A DNA stretch of 15,135 nt from contig CBCTZG010000070.1 in NCBI GenBank assembly GCA_965151315.1, forward strand, positions 1 through 15,135, read 5' to 3'. Below, one piece after another: positions 6,509 through 13,955 of this stretch. The stretch comes from Avimonoglobus sp965151315 (GTDB taxonomy: Bacteria > Bacillota > Clostridia > UBA1381). The first letter of the stretch is position 1, and every line of letters starts with the position of its first letter. The notes below the pieces were generated by a model. It ran no database searches and had not been told where the DNA came from. It saw only the letters and a list, made by a program, of their open reading frames with translations. Both the position numbers and the translations under genes were made by a program.

Positions 6509-6823
6509 TTATCGTTTCATTCTGTTTTTATCGGGAAAATATATCTTTCTATGCTTTTCCGAAGTAAAAGTCTTAAAATAATTAAAGAATCGTTGCCTGC
6601 GAAAATATCCAAAATTAATAATATACTCTTCCTTACATTTTTTGCAATAAACCAGTTTGTGACCTGAAACATCGGAGAAAACCTTTTCTACAAGATATCC
6701 ACAGTAAGGACAGTATATATTCCTTATGGTTAGCTTATCTGCTTCTTTTTTGGATTTTTTTAGGTTTTCCATAACTGCTGTTGTTAATTCTTTCGTTTGC
6801 CTAAAATGTTGAACAGTACCCAT
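6509..6823 (-). CDS. Small zinc-ribbon protein of unknown function
   Basis: This is a 104-residue basic protein. A four-cysteine zinc ribbon is visible: CPYC at about 38-41 and CKKC at about 60-63, with a hydrophobic strand between them. The N-terminus is charged (LKKSKKEADKL), and the C-terminal 40 residues are rich in Arg, Lys, Phe and Tyr (FGYFRRQRFFNYFKTF), which suggests nucleic-acid binding (inference). The ATG lies one base after the stop of the ImmA-like gene, so the two are almost certainly translationally coupled. No family name is recognised. It may help the peptidase or repressor, or be an independent regulator. Confidence 0.65.
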   Translation of the reverse strand: MGTVQHFRQTKELTTAVMENLKKSKKEADKLTIRNIYCPYCGYLVEKVFSDVSGHKLVYCKKCKEEYIINFGYFRRQRFFNYFKTFTSEKHRKIYFPDKNRMKR

Positions 6824-6824
6824 T

Positions 6825-7532
6825 TTACGTTATTTCCTTTCCAAGCCCAATCTCCTCTATGTATTCATTCAGTGCTCGTTTTTCATATAATCCGAGTTGT
6901 GTAATTCTGATTTGGAGGGCAGTAAATGATACCTGCATTGCATTTGCCATTCTTTGAAGAAAGATATTGTCTTCAGGTCTTATAAAGCAATTGTCGTAAA
7001 CGGTAATTCCCATTTCGCGCTTATGTTTAAGCAAATAGGATTTTATCATAAATTCCGGCATCAAAATTGCTCCGGCAAGACGGTCTACATTTGCTTCGTT
7101 GATATTAAATATTGCTTTCAGATCATTTGTTGAATAGGTTTGTTCTGTGTCAAATTCACGGTGGAAGCTTGCTATCGAAAGGCTCTTATCTACAATATAG
7201 TGTGCCGCTTCATGCGCTATTGTAAATCTCCGACGTCCAAGCTCACGCTCACCGCATAAAAATTCTTCAATTACAATCGTACCTTTTGGAAATATTTTTT
7301 TAAGCCTTTTACCTGCTGAAAATATGAGCAACGGTGTTTTTCCGTCAGATATAAAACCAAGCTTAGACATATCATCTTCGGCAAATCTTTGATAAACAAT
7401 CGGGAGCTTTAAATATTTGGTAACAAATCCAACTATATCAACAGAAAATCCTTTCTTCTTTGATATATCTGTGTAATTTTTAACAAGACCGTTACCGAGT
7501 TCATCAATAGACGCATTTGATAACCATTTCAT
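6825..7532 (-). CDS. ImmA/IrrE-family zinc metallopeptidase
   Basis: This 235-residue protein carries the HExxH metal site HEAAH at 107-111 within 'RRFTIAHEAAHYIV'. The downstream 'NEANVDRLAGAILMP' (145-159) is the typical ImmA second motif with the third metal ligand region (Glu146/Asp150). The family includes ImmA of ICEBs1, which cleaves the ImmR repressor to switch the element on, and IrrE of Deinococcus. The C-terminal part (about 190-225) may be a substrate- or partner-binding segment. I chose the ATG at 7532, because GAGAGG lies about 8 bases upstream, over the in-frame GTG at 7541. It follows the LexA-like repressor gene in the same direction by 106 bases, so the repressor is the obvious candidate substrate or partner (inference). 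In ICEBs1 the partner is an XRE-type repressor, unlike here. Confidence 0.85.
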   Translation of the reverse strand: MKWLSNASIDELGNGLVKNYTDISKKKGFSVDIVGFVTKYLKLPIVYQRFAEDDMSKLGFISDGKTPLLIFSAGKRLKKIFPKGTIVIEEFLCGERELGRRRFTIAHEAAHYIVDKSLSIASFHREFDTEQTYSTNDLKAIFNINEANVDRLAGAILMPEFMIKSYLLKHKREMGITVYDNCFIRPEDNIFLQRMANAMQVSFTALQIRITQLGLYEKRALNEYIEEIGLGKEIT

Positions 7533-7638
7533 ACTTCGCACCTCTCTTTCGTCAAAAGCACATTTTAGTGCTATCTGTTAAAGTTGTTTGTTATAATAAT
7601 TGCTTATACCATAGGCAGACGGCAAATTACTTTTTATA

Positions 7639-8241
7639 TTATAATTGCTTTATTACATGACTCGCTATCCCTTGAATAACAAGATCTTTGACATATATAT
7701 CATCATACCGGTTATTTTCCGGGTGTAGGTAGTAGCGCTTCATCTTTTCATTGTAGCAAAGCGTCTTGAGTGTGTTTCGATTTTCATCATCAAGAGCTAC
7801 TACAATATCTCCGATATTTGCATGATTTTGTTTTTTGATAACAATAAGATCGCCGTCACTGATCCCGGCATAAATCATTGAGTCGCCTTGTGCGTGAAGA
7901 ATATATAAATCTCCTTCTCCAAATATAGAAATAGGGAGGGGAACATAGTCTTCAATATATGCTTCTCTTTCGTCGGGTGTCCCACATGGAATTGAACCGA
8001 CTACAGCAGCACTGTTTGTCTGCAAGTTCATTTTATCAATTTTATCGGTAGACATTTTACCGTTCACATAGGAAATCATATTTTTCTCAGCCATTTCAAC
8101 AAGATATCGATGTGAACAAGAGGTTGAAATATTCATTTCCTTTGCTATCTCTCGTACCGTAGGCATTCTATGATCATTTTCAAAGCAGCTTTCTATAAAT
8201 TCTTTTATACTCATCATTAAACCTATATTTTTACTTCTCAT
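7639..8241 (-). CDS. LexA-like self-cleaving repressor (S24 peptidase)
   Basis: This is a 200-residue repressor. Residues 8-60 form a LexA-type winged helix-turn-helix ('MPTVREIAKEMNIS..CSHRYLVEM', 26-50). Residues 78-200 are the S24 self-cleavage domain. The cleavage site is Cys86-Gly87 (SIPCGTP), the nucleophile Ser121 (QGDSM) and the general base Lys159 (NTLKT). RecA-stimulated self-cleavage after DNA damage is the known mechanism in this family. The ATG at 8241 follows AGGAGG by 7 bases; the longer in-frame start at 8313 is rejected because it would overlap the promoter. A palindromic SOS-type operator lies between the promoter and the start, predicting self-repression. It probably controls the element rather than being the host LexA, given the neighbours. 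Confidence 0.88.
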   Translation of the reverse strand: MRSKNIGLMMSIKEFIESCFENDHRMPTVREIAKEMNISTSCSHRYLVEMAEKNMISYVNGKMSTDKIDKMNLQTNSAAVVGSIPCGTPDEREAYIEDYVPLPISIFGEGDLYILHAQGDSMIYAGISDGDLIVIKKQNHANIGDIVVALDDENRNTLKTLCYNEKMKRYYLHPENNRYDDIYVKDLVIQGIASHVIKQL

Positions 8242-8257
8242 GATATTTCCTCCTAAA

Positions 8258-8273
8258 CAGAACATTTGTTCTG
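8258..8273. promoter_or_regulatory. SOS-type (LexA/DinR) operator
   Basis: CAGAACATTTGTTCTG is a 7-bp inverted repeat with a 2-base centre. It contains GAAC-N4-GTTC, the core of the Bacillota LexA/DinR box. It lies just after the -10 of the repressor promoter and 17 bases before the repressor ATG, well placed for the repressor to block its own transcription. Confidence 0.82.
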
Positions 8274-8284
8274 GATATAAGTTA

Positions 8285-8313
8285 ATTATAATAGATTGAT
8301 TAAAAAAAGTCAA
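8285..8313 (-). promoter_or_regulatory. Sigma-A promoter of the repressor operon
   Basis: On the minus strand, TTGACT (8313-8308) and a perfect TATAAT (8290-8285) are separated by 17 bases. Transcription would begin near 8278, immediately before the SOS-type operator. It would drive the repressor, ImmA-like and zinc-ribbon genes. Confidence 0.85.
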
Positions 8314-8324
8314 TAGTCATAAAA

Positions 8325-8352
8325 TGAGGTGGGTAATTAAATACCCACCTCA
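8325..8352. terminator. Terminator hairpin separating the element from the envelope operon
   Basis: A perfect 11-bp stem TGAGGTGGGTA/TACCCACCTCA (8325-8335 with 8342-8352) has a six-base loop. On the minus strand TTTTA follows closely, and a longer U-rich stretch lies about 20 bases on, overlapping the repressor promoter. It would stop transcripts arriving from the surface-protein operon or its relic. Confidence 0.65.
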
Positions 8353-8381
8353 GATCATTTCCATTTAATCTCTTAATTTCC

Positions 8382-8654
8382 CTATATCATATCAAAATTA
8401 CATACAGGTCTCATGGTATTCAAATTATCGAATACCATAATTTTAACAATAACATATTCAACTGCTGACGTAAATATGTTATGTTATGACCTTCATATAC
8501 TTCTATTTGTATATCTTTCAAACGATTGTCTTTGTACAGTGCTAAAACAATCGTACTTTCTTCTGGAATATTTGTAGCTGATACTTCAAAATAAGTTTGA
8601 TTTCATTCCTTTGTTGCTACAGTTTTTATTTTCGGAATGTTCTCAAACGAATAT
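8382..8654 (-). pseudogene. Relic of a surface-protein C-terminal tail
   Basis: Minus-strand translation gives a clear protein-like tail with two lesions. From about 8650 it reads 'ENIPKIKTVATKE', then a TGA at 8603-8605, then continues in the same frame with 'NQTYFEVSATNIPEESTIV' and a segment containing 'LALYKDNRL' and 'EVYEG'. Near 8470-8475 a one-base slip moves the sense frame to 'TSAVEYVIVKIMVFDNLNTM' and 'RPVCNFDMI', ending in TAG at 8382-8384. The pattern 'ATNIPxxSTIxLALYKDxRL ... VMVxDxLxTMxPVC' is a C-terminal tail often found on clostridial surface and SLH proteins (from memory). The relic lies directly after the stop of the intact SLH gene at 8696. It may be what is left of another gene, or of a longer form of that gene. 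Confidence 0.75.
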
Positions 8655-8695
8655 GCACATTATCGCATTCATCATATCCGCCATTTACTTGATAC

Positions 8696-10582
8696 TTATT
8701 TTAAGGTTATTGTTTTTCGTGCAGTATTATCAAACATTCTTGTAAGAATTGCAGCAACCTCGCTCCTTACAATGTTGCTGTCAGGATTAAATGTTCCTAA
8801 GGTATCACTGCCGACTAAAATGCCGGCACGATAGAAATCATAAATTTGTGCAGCGCCGTCGGCATTCATTGCAACGTCTGGAATTTTACCGTCTGAAACT
8901 TCATTGATAACAGGAAACTCCGATGAAGGCATAGAGGCTCTGAATATTTTTACAAAATCACGCCTTGTAATGCTTTTATCTGCTTGTAAAGACATATCTT
9001 CAGCGATAATACCTTTTTCAAGCGCATATGCCATATAGGTGCTGTACCACTGTGTATCTCCACTTTTCAGCGTTACCTTTCCATCATAATAAAGCTGGTT
9101 CATAGTTGCCGCAAGTTTAATGGCTTCCGCATAGGTCATAAGGTCGTCCGGGCAGTAGAGTGTTTCGGTTTTGCCATTGATTAGTCCGTTTTTGTGTGCG
9201 ATTTCCACATCACCTCTAAACCATGCGTTGTCCGGCACATCTGTAAACGGGAATTTATATTCCGGTTTTGTGCTTGACCCTGGTTCTGAACCTGTGACTG
9301 AATCTGTGTCCGAACTTGAATCTGGCTTTTTATATCCGCAAACTGTACAAACACTGCCGTCGAATTTGTGCTCAGCTATATCGGATTGATTGCCGCATTC
9401 ACATTCATGCCAATGGGAATTTTTATCGTATTCCCAAGTACTTCCGTAGATATGGCTATGAGATTCATCGGGAAGTGCCGGGAAGGTGTACTCGACCTGT
9501 AAAATGTCTTCGCTCCTACCTACAATTTCGGCTTCCTTGTCGTTAATGTATACTGTAATATTTTCATCAAATATACCTTCAAAATAATCAATGCTGACGA
9601 ATGTCGTGCAGGTGTATGCGACTCCGGCTTTAAAGGTCTCATCGTTCGGTGACCAAGTCACATTGTCGCCAACATAGTCATAGGTTGAAGTACCGGAATA
9701 TTCATCCGGTTTTTCTCCTACTTTCGGTGCGTCAACATAAAGATAAACTTCTTTCAGCGTTCCCACAGATTCATCGGGAAGTGCCGGGAAGGTATACTCA
9801 ACCTGTAAAAGATCTTCGCTCCTTCCTACAATTTCGGCTTCCTTATCATTAATGTATACTTTAACATTTTCATCAAACACACCTTCAAAATAATCAATGC
9901 GGACGAATGTGGTGCAGGTATATGCAACGCCAGCTTTAAATACCTCATCGCCCGGTGACCAGGACACATTGTCGCCAACATAGTCGTAAGTTGAAGTACC
10001 TGCATATTCATCCGGTTTTTCTCCTACTTTTGGTGCATCAACATAAAGATAAGCTTCTTTCAGCGTTCCGGCAGAAGAACCTGTACATTTAAACTGATAA
10101 CTAACGCATCTGGCACCCTCTGTTCCAAGCGCAACTTTAGTAGCGTATCCGTTCATACTTGCTGTTATATTTGAATCGGAAAATGTATAACCTGATTTTG
10201 GTATAACAAATGCTCTGAACTCATACATTTTATCAACCTGAAAAGTATCGGCTGATGTCATCCATCTTCCTGCCTCAACATCCAGCCAACCGCTGGCGTT
10301 TGGCTTTTGGGTAAGCCCCTTTTCTGCAACGGTGAAATTGTTGTCAGGAGCCACACCATGTATCGGCTCTTTTACACCGGTCACTGTAATAGTGGAAATT
10401 TTTAAACTTTGACCGGGGAGTAATCTATCCGGTGTGCCGGATGAGTCTGAGTCTTCCATATATTGTCCTTTTCCTGTAGGGTATAATCTGGTATCATCCT
10501 CCTCGGCATAAGCAAAAATACCAAACATAGGAATACAGATTGCAATGATCAATAACAGTGATAAAACTCTTTTTCTCATCAT
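8696..10582 (-). CDS. SLH-domain surface protein with duplicated internal repeats
   Basis: This is a 628-residue exported protein. The signal peptide covers 1-27 (MRKR, hydrophobic core, cleavage after AYA). Residues 62-170 form one divergent domain copy, and 172-272 and 275-374 two nearly identical copies. A His/Cys-rich module follows at 375-419 ('HSHIYG...HWHECECG...CTVCGY'), then a Ser/Asp/Gly linker (420-440). Three SLH motifs at about 445-620 ('FTDVPDNAWFRGDVEIAHKNG' start; 'RSEVAAILTRMF' end) should hold the protein to the cell wall via secondary polymers. I chose the ATG at 10582, because AAAGGAGG lies 7 bases upstream; the ATG at 10606 lacks such a site. It follows the 186-residue gene by about 70 bases and may be the last gene of the envelope operon. 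The repeat function is unknown; adhesion or structural roles are possible. Confidence 0.88.
   Translation of the reverse strand: MMRKRVLSLLLIIAICIPMFGIFAYAEEDDTRLYPTGKGQYMEDSDSSGTPDRLLPGQSLKISTITVTGVKEPIHGVAPDNNFTVAEKGLTQKPNASGWLDVEAGRWMTSADTFQVDKMYEFRAFVIPKSGYTFSDSNITASMNGYATKVALGTEGARCVSYQFKCTGSSAGTLKEAYLYVDAPKVGEKPDEYAGTSTYDYVGDNVSWSPGDEVFKAGVAYTCTTFVRIDYFEGVFDENVKVYINDKEAEIVGRSEDLLQVEYTFPALPDESVGTLKEVYLYVDAPKVGEKPDEYSGTSTYDYVGDNVTWSPNDETFKAGVAYTCTTFVSIDYFEGIFDENITVYINDKEAEIVGRSEDILQVEYTFPALPDESHSHIYGSTWEYDKNSHWHECECGNQSDIAEHKFDGSVCTVCGYKKPDSSSDTDSVTGSEPGSSTKPEYKFPFTDVPDNAWFRGDVEIAHKNGLINGKTETLYCPDDLMTYAEAIKLAATMNQLYYDGKVTLKSGDTQWYSTYMAYALEKGIIAEDMSLQADKSITRRDFVKIFRASMPSSEFPVINEVSDGKIPDVAMNADGAAQIYDFYRAGILVGSDTLGTFNPDSNIVRSEVAAILTRMFDNTARKTITLK
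9461..9760 (-). repeat. Internal repeat, second copy (about 100 residues)
   Basis: It encodes residues 275-374 of the SLH protein, from 'GTLKEVYLYVDAPKVGEKP' to 'FPALPDES'. It differs from the copy at 9767-10069 by only a handful of residues, mostly conservative (Ala/Ser, Gly/Asn, Val/Thr, Val/Ile). Confidence 0.9.
9767..10069 (-). repeat. Internal repeat, first copy (about 101 residues)
   Basis: It encodes residues 172-272 of the SLH protein. The repeat period is about 309 bases. Near identity in protein and DNA suggests a recent tandem duplication or gene conversion; a third, strongly diverged copy precedes it at residues 62-170. Confidence 0.9.
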
Positions 10583-10650
10583 AATAAAACCTCCTTTTAT
10601 AAACATAGTTTTTCTAACATGGCACTCGCATTTTTTTAATTATCGGCTTC

Positions 10651-11211
10651 CTATGCCCATGGATCAGAGGCTTTGGGAGGTCTGATATCAGTCAGAAGAT
10701 ATTGTTCCCAAAGAAACCACTTGCCGTCTCCTTTGCGCCGGAGCTTAATAGGCCGAGGACTGTCAGCTCCGCCGCATGGAATGAACAATTTCATATAGCC
10801 TTCCTCCACAGCGGAATTTGCGTTGCTTTCAACTTTCACGGTAAAAGGCGTTGTTGGTGTATAATTGTTTTCCGGCACTGCGCCTACAAAGTAGGAAAAA
10901 GGAAGGTGATTTTTTTCGCCTCTGAATCTATCATTCAGAAAAGAAATATCAACACCGGTTAAAGGGCGCGGTCCGCGTAGCCAGTTAAGCATCTCTGTAC
11001 CGATTTGTTTGTCAGCGGCATAAGCACAAAGAGCGCATACTGTTAGTGCCGCTGTCTTATACGGAGAATCGAGGGAAGCCTCCGGCAAAGCCTGAAGCTC
11101 TAAAAGATTTTCAGGCAATGCCGAAAAAGTAAAGAGTTCTGTTTTGGGAGCAAGCACCGCTTTATTAGATTCTGTCTGTGTTGATTTTATTAATTTATCG
11201 AATATACTCAT
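10651..11211 (-). CDS. Uncharacterised 186-residue protein in the envelope operon
   Basis: I do not recognise this gene with confidence; it recalls clostridial proteins carried as domains of unknown function (perhaps DUF6935, from memory). No signal peptide or membrane segment is visible. Residues 1-30 are polar. Residues 45-75 look helical ('SPYKTAALTVCALCAYAAD'), followed by 'MLNWLRGPRPLTGVDISFLNDRF' at about 79-101. The C-terminal half is beta-rich and ends 'RPIKLRRKGDGKWFLWEQ' and 'DIRPP'. It is probably cytoplasmic. AAGGAG lies 8 bases before the ATG. It follows the membrane zinc-ribbon gene by 113 bases and precedes the SLH gene in the same direction, so a link to the SPFH envelope system is likely but inferred only from position. 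Confidence 0.7.
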   Translation of the reverse strand: MSIFDKLIKSTQTESNKAVLAPKTELFTFSALPENLLELQALPEASLDSPYKTAALTVCALCAYAADKQIGTEMLNWLRGPRPLTGVDISFLNDRFRGEKNHLPFSYFVGAVPENNYTPTTPFTVKVESNANSAVEEGYMKLFIPCGGADSPRPIKLRRKGDGKWFLWEQYLLTDIRPPKASDPWA

Positions 11212-11324
11212 GGCACATTCTCCTTGTTCTTATTATAAAAAATATCGAATAATTGGGTAACCATCGCTATTTGGTTTTGAAGTCTACAAATAAATTTTTT
11301 AAAACTTCTTTCCACAAGTTCGCT

Positions 11325-11900
11325 TTATATGATTGTATGTCGCCTTGAGATTGGGCTGCCGCAATACTCGCATTTGCCGTGTGTGCCTACACGCAGTCTC
11401 GTTACACCGTTGCACTTTTCGCACACAACATTGACAAAACTTGTTTTGCTGTCCGCTCTCCCGGAAAGAATCACACATGGCATACCCTGCTTTTGCAGCG
11501 TGCAGTCACGAAACACACCCTTTCTAAAGAACCATTCAAGCTCGGAAAGCACTTTAAACGGAGGTTTTCCAACTTGTCTGGAAATCTCATCGATTGTAAC
11601 CGTACCATTGACATCACACATAAAGATGGAGTCATAGCGGCGAGCAAGATATACCTTTCTTCTGTTTTTTATGCCGGCGGCAAATATCAGCGCAAACGGA
11701 ACCAATAGTACGATATAGGACATCCTTCCTTCACGTAATGTTCCGTTTTGGTCTATAAAACCCATGATCAAACCATAAAGACAAAGGAAGAGGAAAAAGC
11801 CGCCTATTCCCATTTGCAGGAGTCGCTTGGTGTTAATCCTTTTCATAGCAATATTTGAAATATATGTTCCGCCTACCCAAACGTTATTGTTGTTGTTCAC
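11325..11900 (-). CDS. Two-pass membrane protein with winged-helix-like segment and zinc ribbon (YdjG-like role)
   Basis: This is a 191-residue protein. An Asn-rich start is followed by membrane segments at about 28-48 ('GIGGFFLFLCLYGLIMGF') and 62-78. A cytoplasmic part (85-135) reads as a small winged-helix-like domain ('DVNGTVTIDEISRQVG...VLSELEWFFRKG'). A zinc ribbon closes the protein (Cys160-x2-Cys163 and Cys177-x2-Cys180). The composition resembles the membrane zinc-ribbon partner encoded beside SPFH proteins in ydjGHI-type gene sets. The start is the GTG at 11900, with GGAGG 8 bases upstream, rather than the GTG at 11909, which directly abuts the ribosome site. The gene overlaps the end of the TMEM43-like gene by 17 bases, so translation is probably coupled. 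Confidence 0.72.
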   Translation of the reverse strand: MNNNNNVWVGGTYISNIAMKRINTKRLLQMGIGGFFLFLCLYGLIMGFIDQNGTLREGRMSYIVLLVPFALIFAAGIKNRRKVYLARRYDSIFMCDVNGTVTIDEISRQVGKPPFKVLSELEWFFRKGVFRDCTLQKQGMPCVILSGRADSKTSFVNVVCEKCNGVTRLRVGTHGKCEYCGSPISRRHTII

Positions 11901-12744
11901 GACGGCCACCTCCGGATATCATCATCCACAATCCGGCAGCTAAAAAGAGTATACCGAACACCAATGTGAAAATTGAGCCGCCTAGCCGTCCTCCTGAATT
12001 TTTTTCGGCAAATTCTTCTATCGTCATAATACCCTCATAGGCTACCGGACCGATATTCTCTGCTATTGTAAGGGTATCGCCTTTTTGAATACCGATTATT
12101 GTATATTCAAGAGTATTGTCGGTGAAAAGAATGTTATAGCCTACTTTTTCTTTGCCTTCATCGGAATTTAAGTATCCTCCCGTAAATTTTATGGGCAAGT
12201 ATGAGGATTTTGAAATGCAATATTTGCTTTCTTTTCCGCCGGAAAGCAGATGCCATCCTGATTTAAGGTCAGCTTCATTATAGTCCTCAAAGTCAGTTGA
12301 TGTCATAAGGGGCATAAGCAATTTGTTTTCCACCTTAAATTCTCCCAGCTGCGTCGGAGCAATCAGTTTAGTTGAGGTCAATATTGGAGCGTTAATGCCG
12401 TAATTATCCTCTTCGTTGTGATAAGGTAATCTACGCTTCCAATCCCATATCGTATCACCATCTGAATTAGTAGAACTTTTTTCATAACACCAGACAATTC
12501 TGTCTGCAATCACTCCCGGAAGCTTAACACCTGTTAAGGGGTCACAAAGCTGATCGACGGCTTTCAGTGTTCCAGAAACGAGCACAAGCTTTCCTTCATT
12601 TTCGGGACTTATCTTGCCGTCTTCAACTGTTACTGCACTTTTGATCTGCTTGCCGGATTCAGGAACGGAAATAATAGCCTTTATAGGAAGAATGCTAAGC
12701 AGTACTCCGATTATGATCAGTATCACGCCGAATGTTTTTCTCAT
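11884..12744 (-). CDS. TMEM43-like membrane protein
   Basis: This is a 286-residue protein with a membrane segment at each end (about 5-25 and 255-278) and a large domain between them. The block 'GKLVLVSGTLKAVDQLCDP' (51-69) and the following 'DRIVWCYEKS' (81-90) match the TMEM43/LEMD3-related pattern in bacterial homologues, in which the middle domain faces away from the cytoplasm or sits at the membrane surface. The C-terminal tail ends in basic residues and three Gln. I chose the ATG at 12744, because GGAG lies 8 bases upstream; the ATG at 12750 is too close to it. It starts 26 bases after the lipoprotein stop and overlaps the next gene. A role as membrane anchor or partner of the SPFH protein is inferred from gene order. 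Confidence 0.75.
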   Translation of the reverse strand: MRKTFGVILIIIGVLLSILPIKAIISVPESGKQIKSAVTVEDGKISPENEGKLVLVSGTLKAVDQLCDPLTGVKLPGVIADRIVWCYEKSSTNSDGDTIWDWKRRLPYHNEEDNYGINAPILTSTKLIAPTQLGEFKVENKLLMPLMTSTDFEDYNEADLKSGWHLLSGGKESKYCISKSSYLPIKFTGGYLNSDEGKEKVGYNILFTDNTLEYTIIGIQKGDTLTIAENIGPVAYEGIMTIEEFAEKNSGGRLGGSIFTLVFGILFLAAGLWMMISGGGRREQQQ

Positions 12745-12770
12745 AATCATCTCTCCATTCTATTCCTTAT

Positions 12771-13934
12771 CTATTCCTCTGCCCACTTCTTATATTCTTT
12801 TTGTATAAATGATGCATCGCCATCGGTCAGTCCGTTGACAATTTCGCCAAGGGCTGTAAACTGCTCTTTTGTACAGTGCGCCGCAATTGTTGCGCATGCA
12901 CCGCAGCGGGTCATCCAGTTTAAATTTTCGTTTTTTATAATTCCTACCATAATCTCATAAATCTCATCGGGATTAAAGTAGGTTGCTTTTTGCTTCCATG
13001 CTTCATATTTATCATCAGACTTGGAGTTAAAGCTTGTTACTGCCTCCCTAACAGGGATATCTTCGCTCACTGGTGTCTTTAAATAATCCATTGTGGCACG
13101 GTATGCTGCTTCACTTGTGTTTTCATAGAACGGGTAGTTATACCACAGCGCAACAAGTCCTTTTATGCCTTTGTAATGAAAATCTTTCTCTTCTGGGTTT
13201 TTCAGCATTTCGGTTATAGGCGCAATTATTCTTTCATCACCGAGATTGCCGGAGTATTCGTATGCATTTTTACGAACATTTTCATCAGGATCATTCATGA
13301 GCTCAATTAGTGCATCAACTAAACCATCAAGATTTTTATTCTTTGAATTGCAAAGATACACTATTACCGATTTTCTTAAAGCTGCATTTTCGTTCTTCAA
13401 TGTATCAAGCAAAAAGCTTGCTATTTCCGGATCTTTTGAGGCTTCGTTTGCAAGCACAAGAGCAGCATGACGGAGTACGTATGGTTCTTTTTCTGTTTTT
13501 AATGCTTCTTTTATAGTTGGCAAAATTCCGCTTTTGACACCTAAAAGTGATAGTGATTGTGAATATGCGTATCCTCTTACCTGGGGAGATTCGCTTTTAA
13601 GCAAAGTTTCCACGAATTCATTTGGTTTTGGCAAAGTTGCCTTATCATTTCTCAGTTTTTGAATGGCTTTGTCTGTAACATTTTCATTAAGCTCAAGATT
13701 TTCATTGATTGTTGCATAAGAATAGGTTGAAACAAGATTTATAAACTCCTCTGCAGTTATATTTTGCGTATCCTTAATGTATTTTTTAATTAAATCATCT
13801 TCGGATATATTTGCATAATCCAATTCTTTTGACTCCTGCTTTACTTCACCATCTGTACCTGTTTTGTCTCCGCCGCAAGCAGCAAGGGAAAATATCATGC
13901 CGATTGCTAAAATAAATGCTAATAGTTTTTTCAT
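12771..13934 (-). CDS. HEAT-repeat lipoprotein
   Basis: This is a 387-residue exported lipoprotein. The signal peptide ends in the lipobox Leu-Ala-Ala-Cys, with Cys20 the predicted lipidated residue, followed by a Gly/Asp/Lys linker. The rest is alpha-helical. HEAT-like repeats are clear at about 110-260: 'SPQVRGYAYSQSLSLLG', 'PYVLRHAALVLANEA', 'AALRKSVIVYLCNS', 'DENVRKNAYEYSGNLGD'. These build an alpha-solenoid for protein binding. Residues 270-385 continue as helices, with 'WMTRCGACATIAAHC' near 345. The start follows GAGGAG by 9 bases and lies 21 bases after the SPFH stop, so co-transcription is likely. A lipidated HEAT scaffold outside the membrane beside an SPFH protein inside is an uncommon pairing. 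Confidence 0.82.
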   Translation of the reverse strand: MKKLLAFILAIGMIFSLAACGGDKTGTDGEVKQESKELDYANISEDDLIKKYIKDTQNITAEEFINLVSTYSYATINENLELNENVTDKAIQKLRNDKATLPKPNEFVETLLKSESPQVRGYAYSQSLSLLGVKSGILPTIKEALKTEKEPYVLRHAALVLANEASKDPEIASFLLDTLKNENAALRKSVIVYLCNSKNKNLDGLVDALIELMNDPDENVRKNAYEYSGNLGDERIIAPITEMLKNPEEKDFHYKGIKGLVALWYNYPFYENTSEAAYRATMDYLKTPVSEDIPVREAVTSFNSKSDDKYEAWKQKATYFNPDEIYEIMVGIIKNENLNWMTRCGACATIAAHCTKEQFTALGEIVNGLTDGDASFIQKEYKKWAEE

Positions 13935-13955
13935 AATACGAAACTCCTCTCAATT

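Larger units (their letters stand above)
1923..8360 (-). mobile_element. Integration/regulation module of a Tn916/Tn1549-like element; ends undefined
   Basis: All genes between the terminator at 1745 and the hairpin at 8325-8352 are on the minus strand and belong to classes typical of integrative elements: LexA-like repressor, ImmA-like peptidase, zinc-ribbon protein, sigma region-4 protein, MazF toxin, excisionase-like protein and two tyrosine integrases. The order sigma-like gene, excisionase, integrase matches the recombination end of Tn916/Tn1549-type conjugative elements. No relaxase, coupling protein, secretion, replication or structural gene is present. It may be a mobilizable element, a satellite or a decayed element. 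The bounds given are the outer gene and hairpin limits, not att sites. Confidence 0.65.

Noticed and set aside
7639..8313. Longer repressor form starting at 8313
   Set aside because: It would translate through the -35, -10 and SOS-type operator; the ATG at 8241 has an excellent AGGAGG site.
1746..8695. Attachment-site direct repeats flanking the element
   Set aside because: Short shared words (such as ATCTCTT near 1844 and 8370) are no longer than expected by chance; no convincing pair was found by eye.
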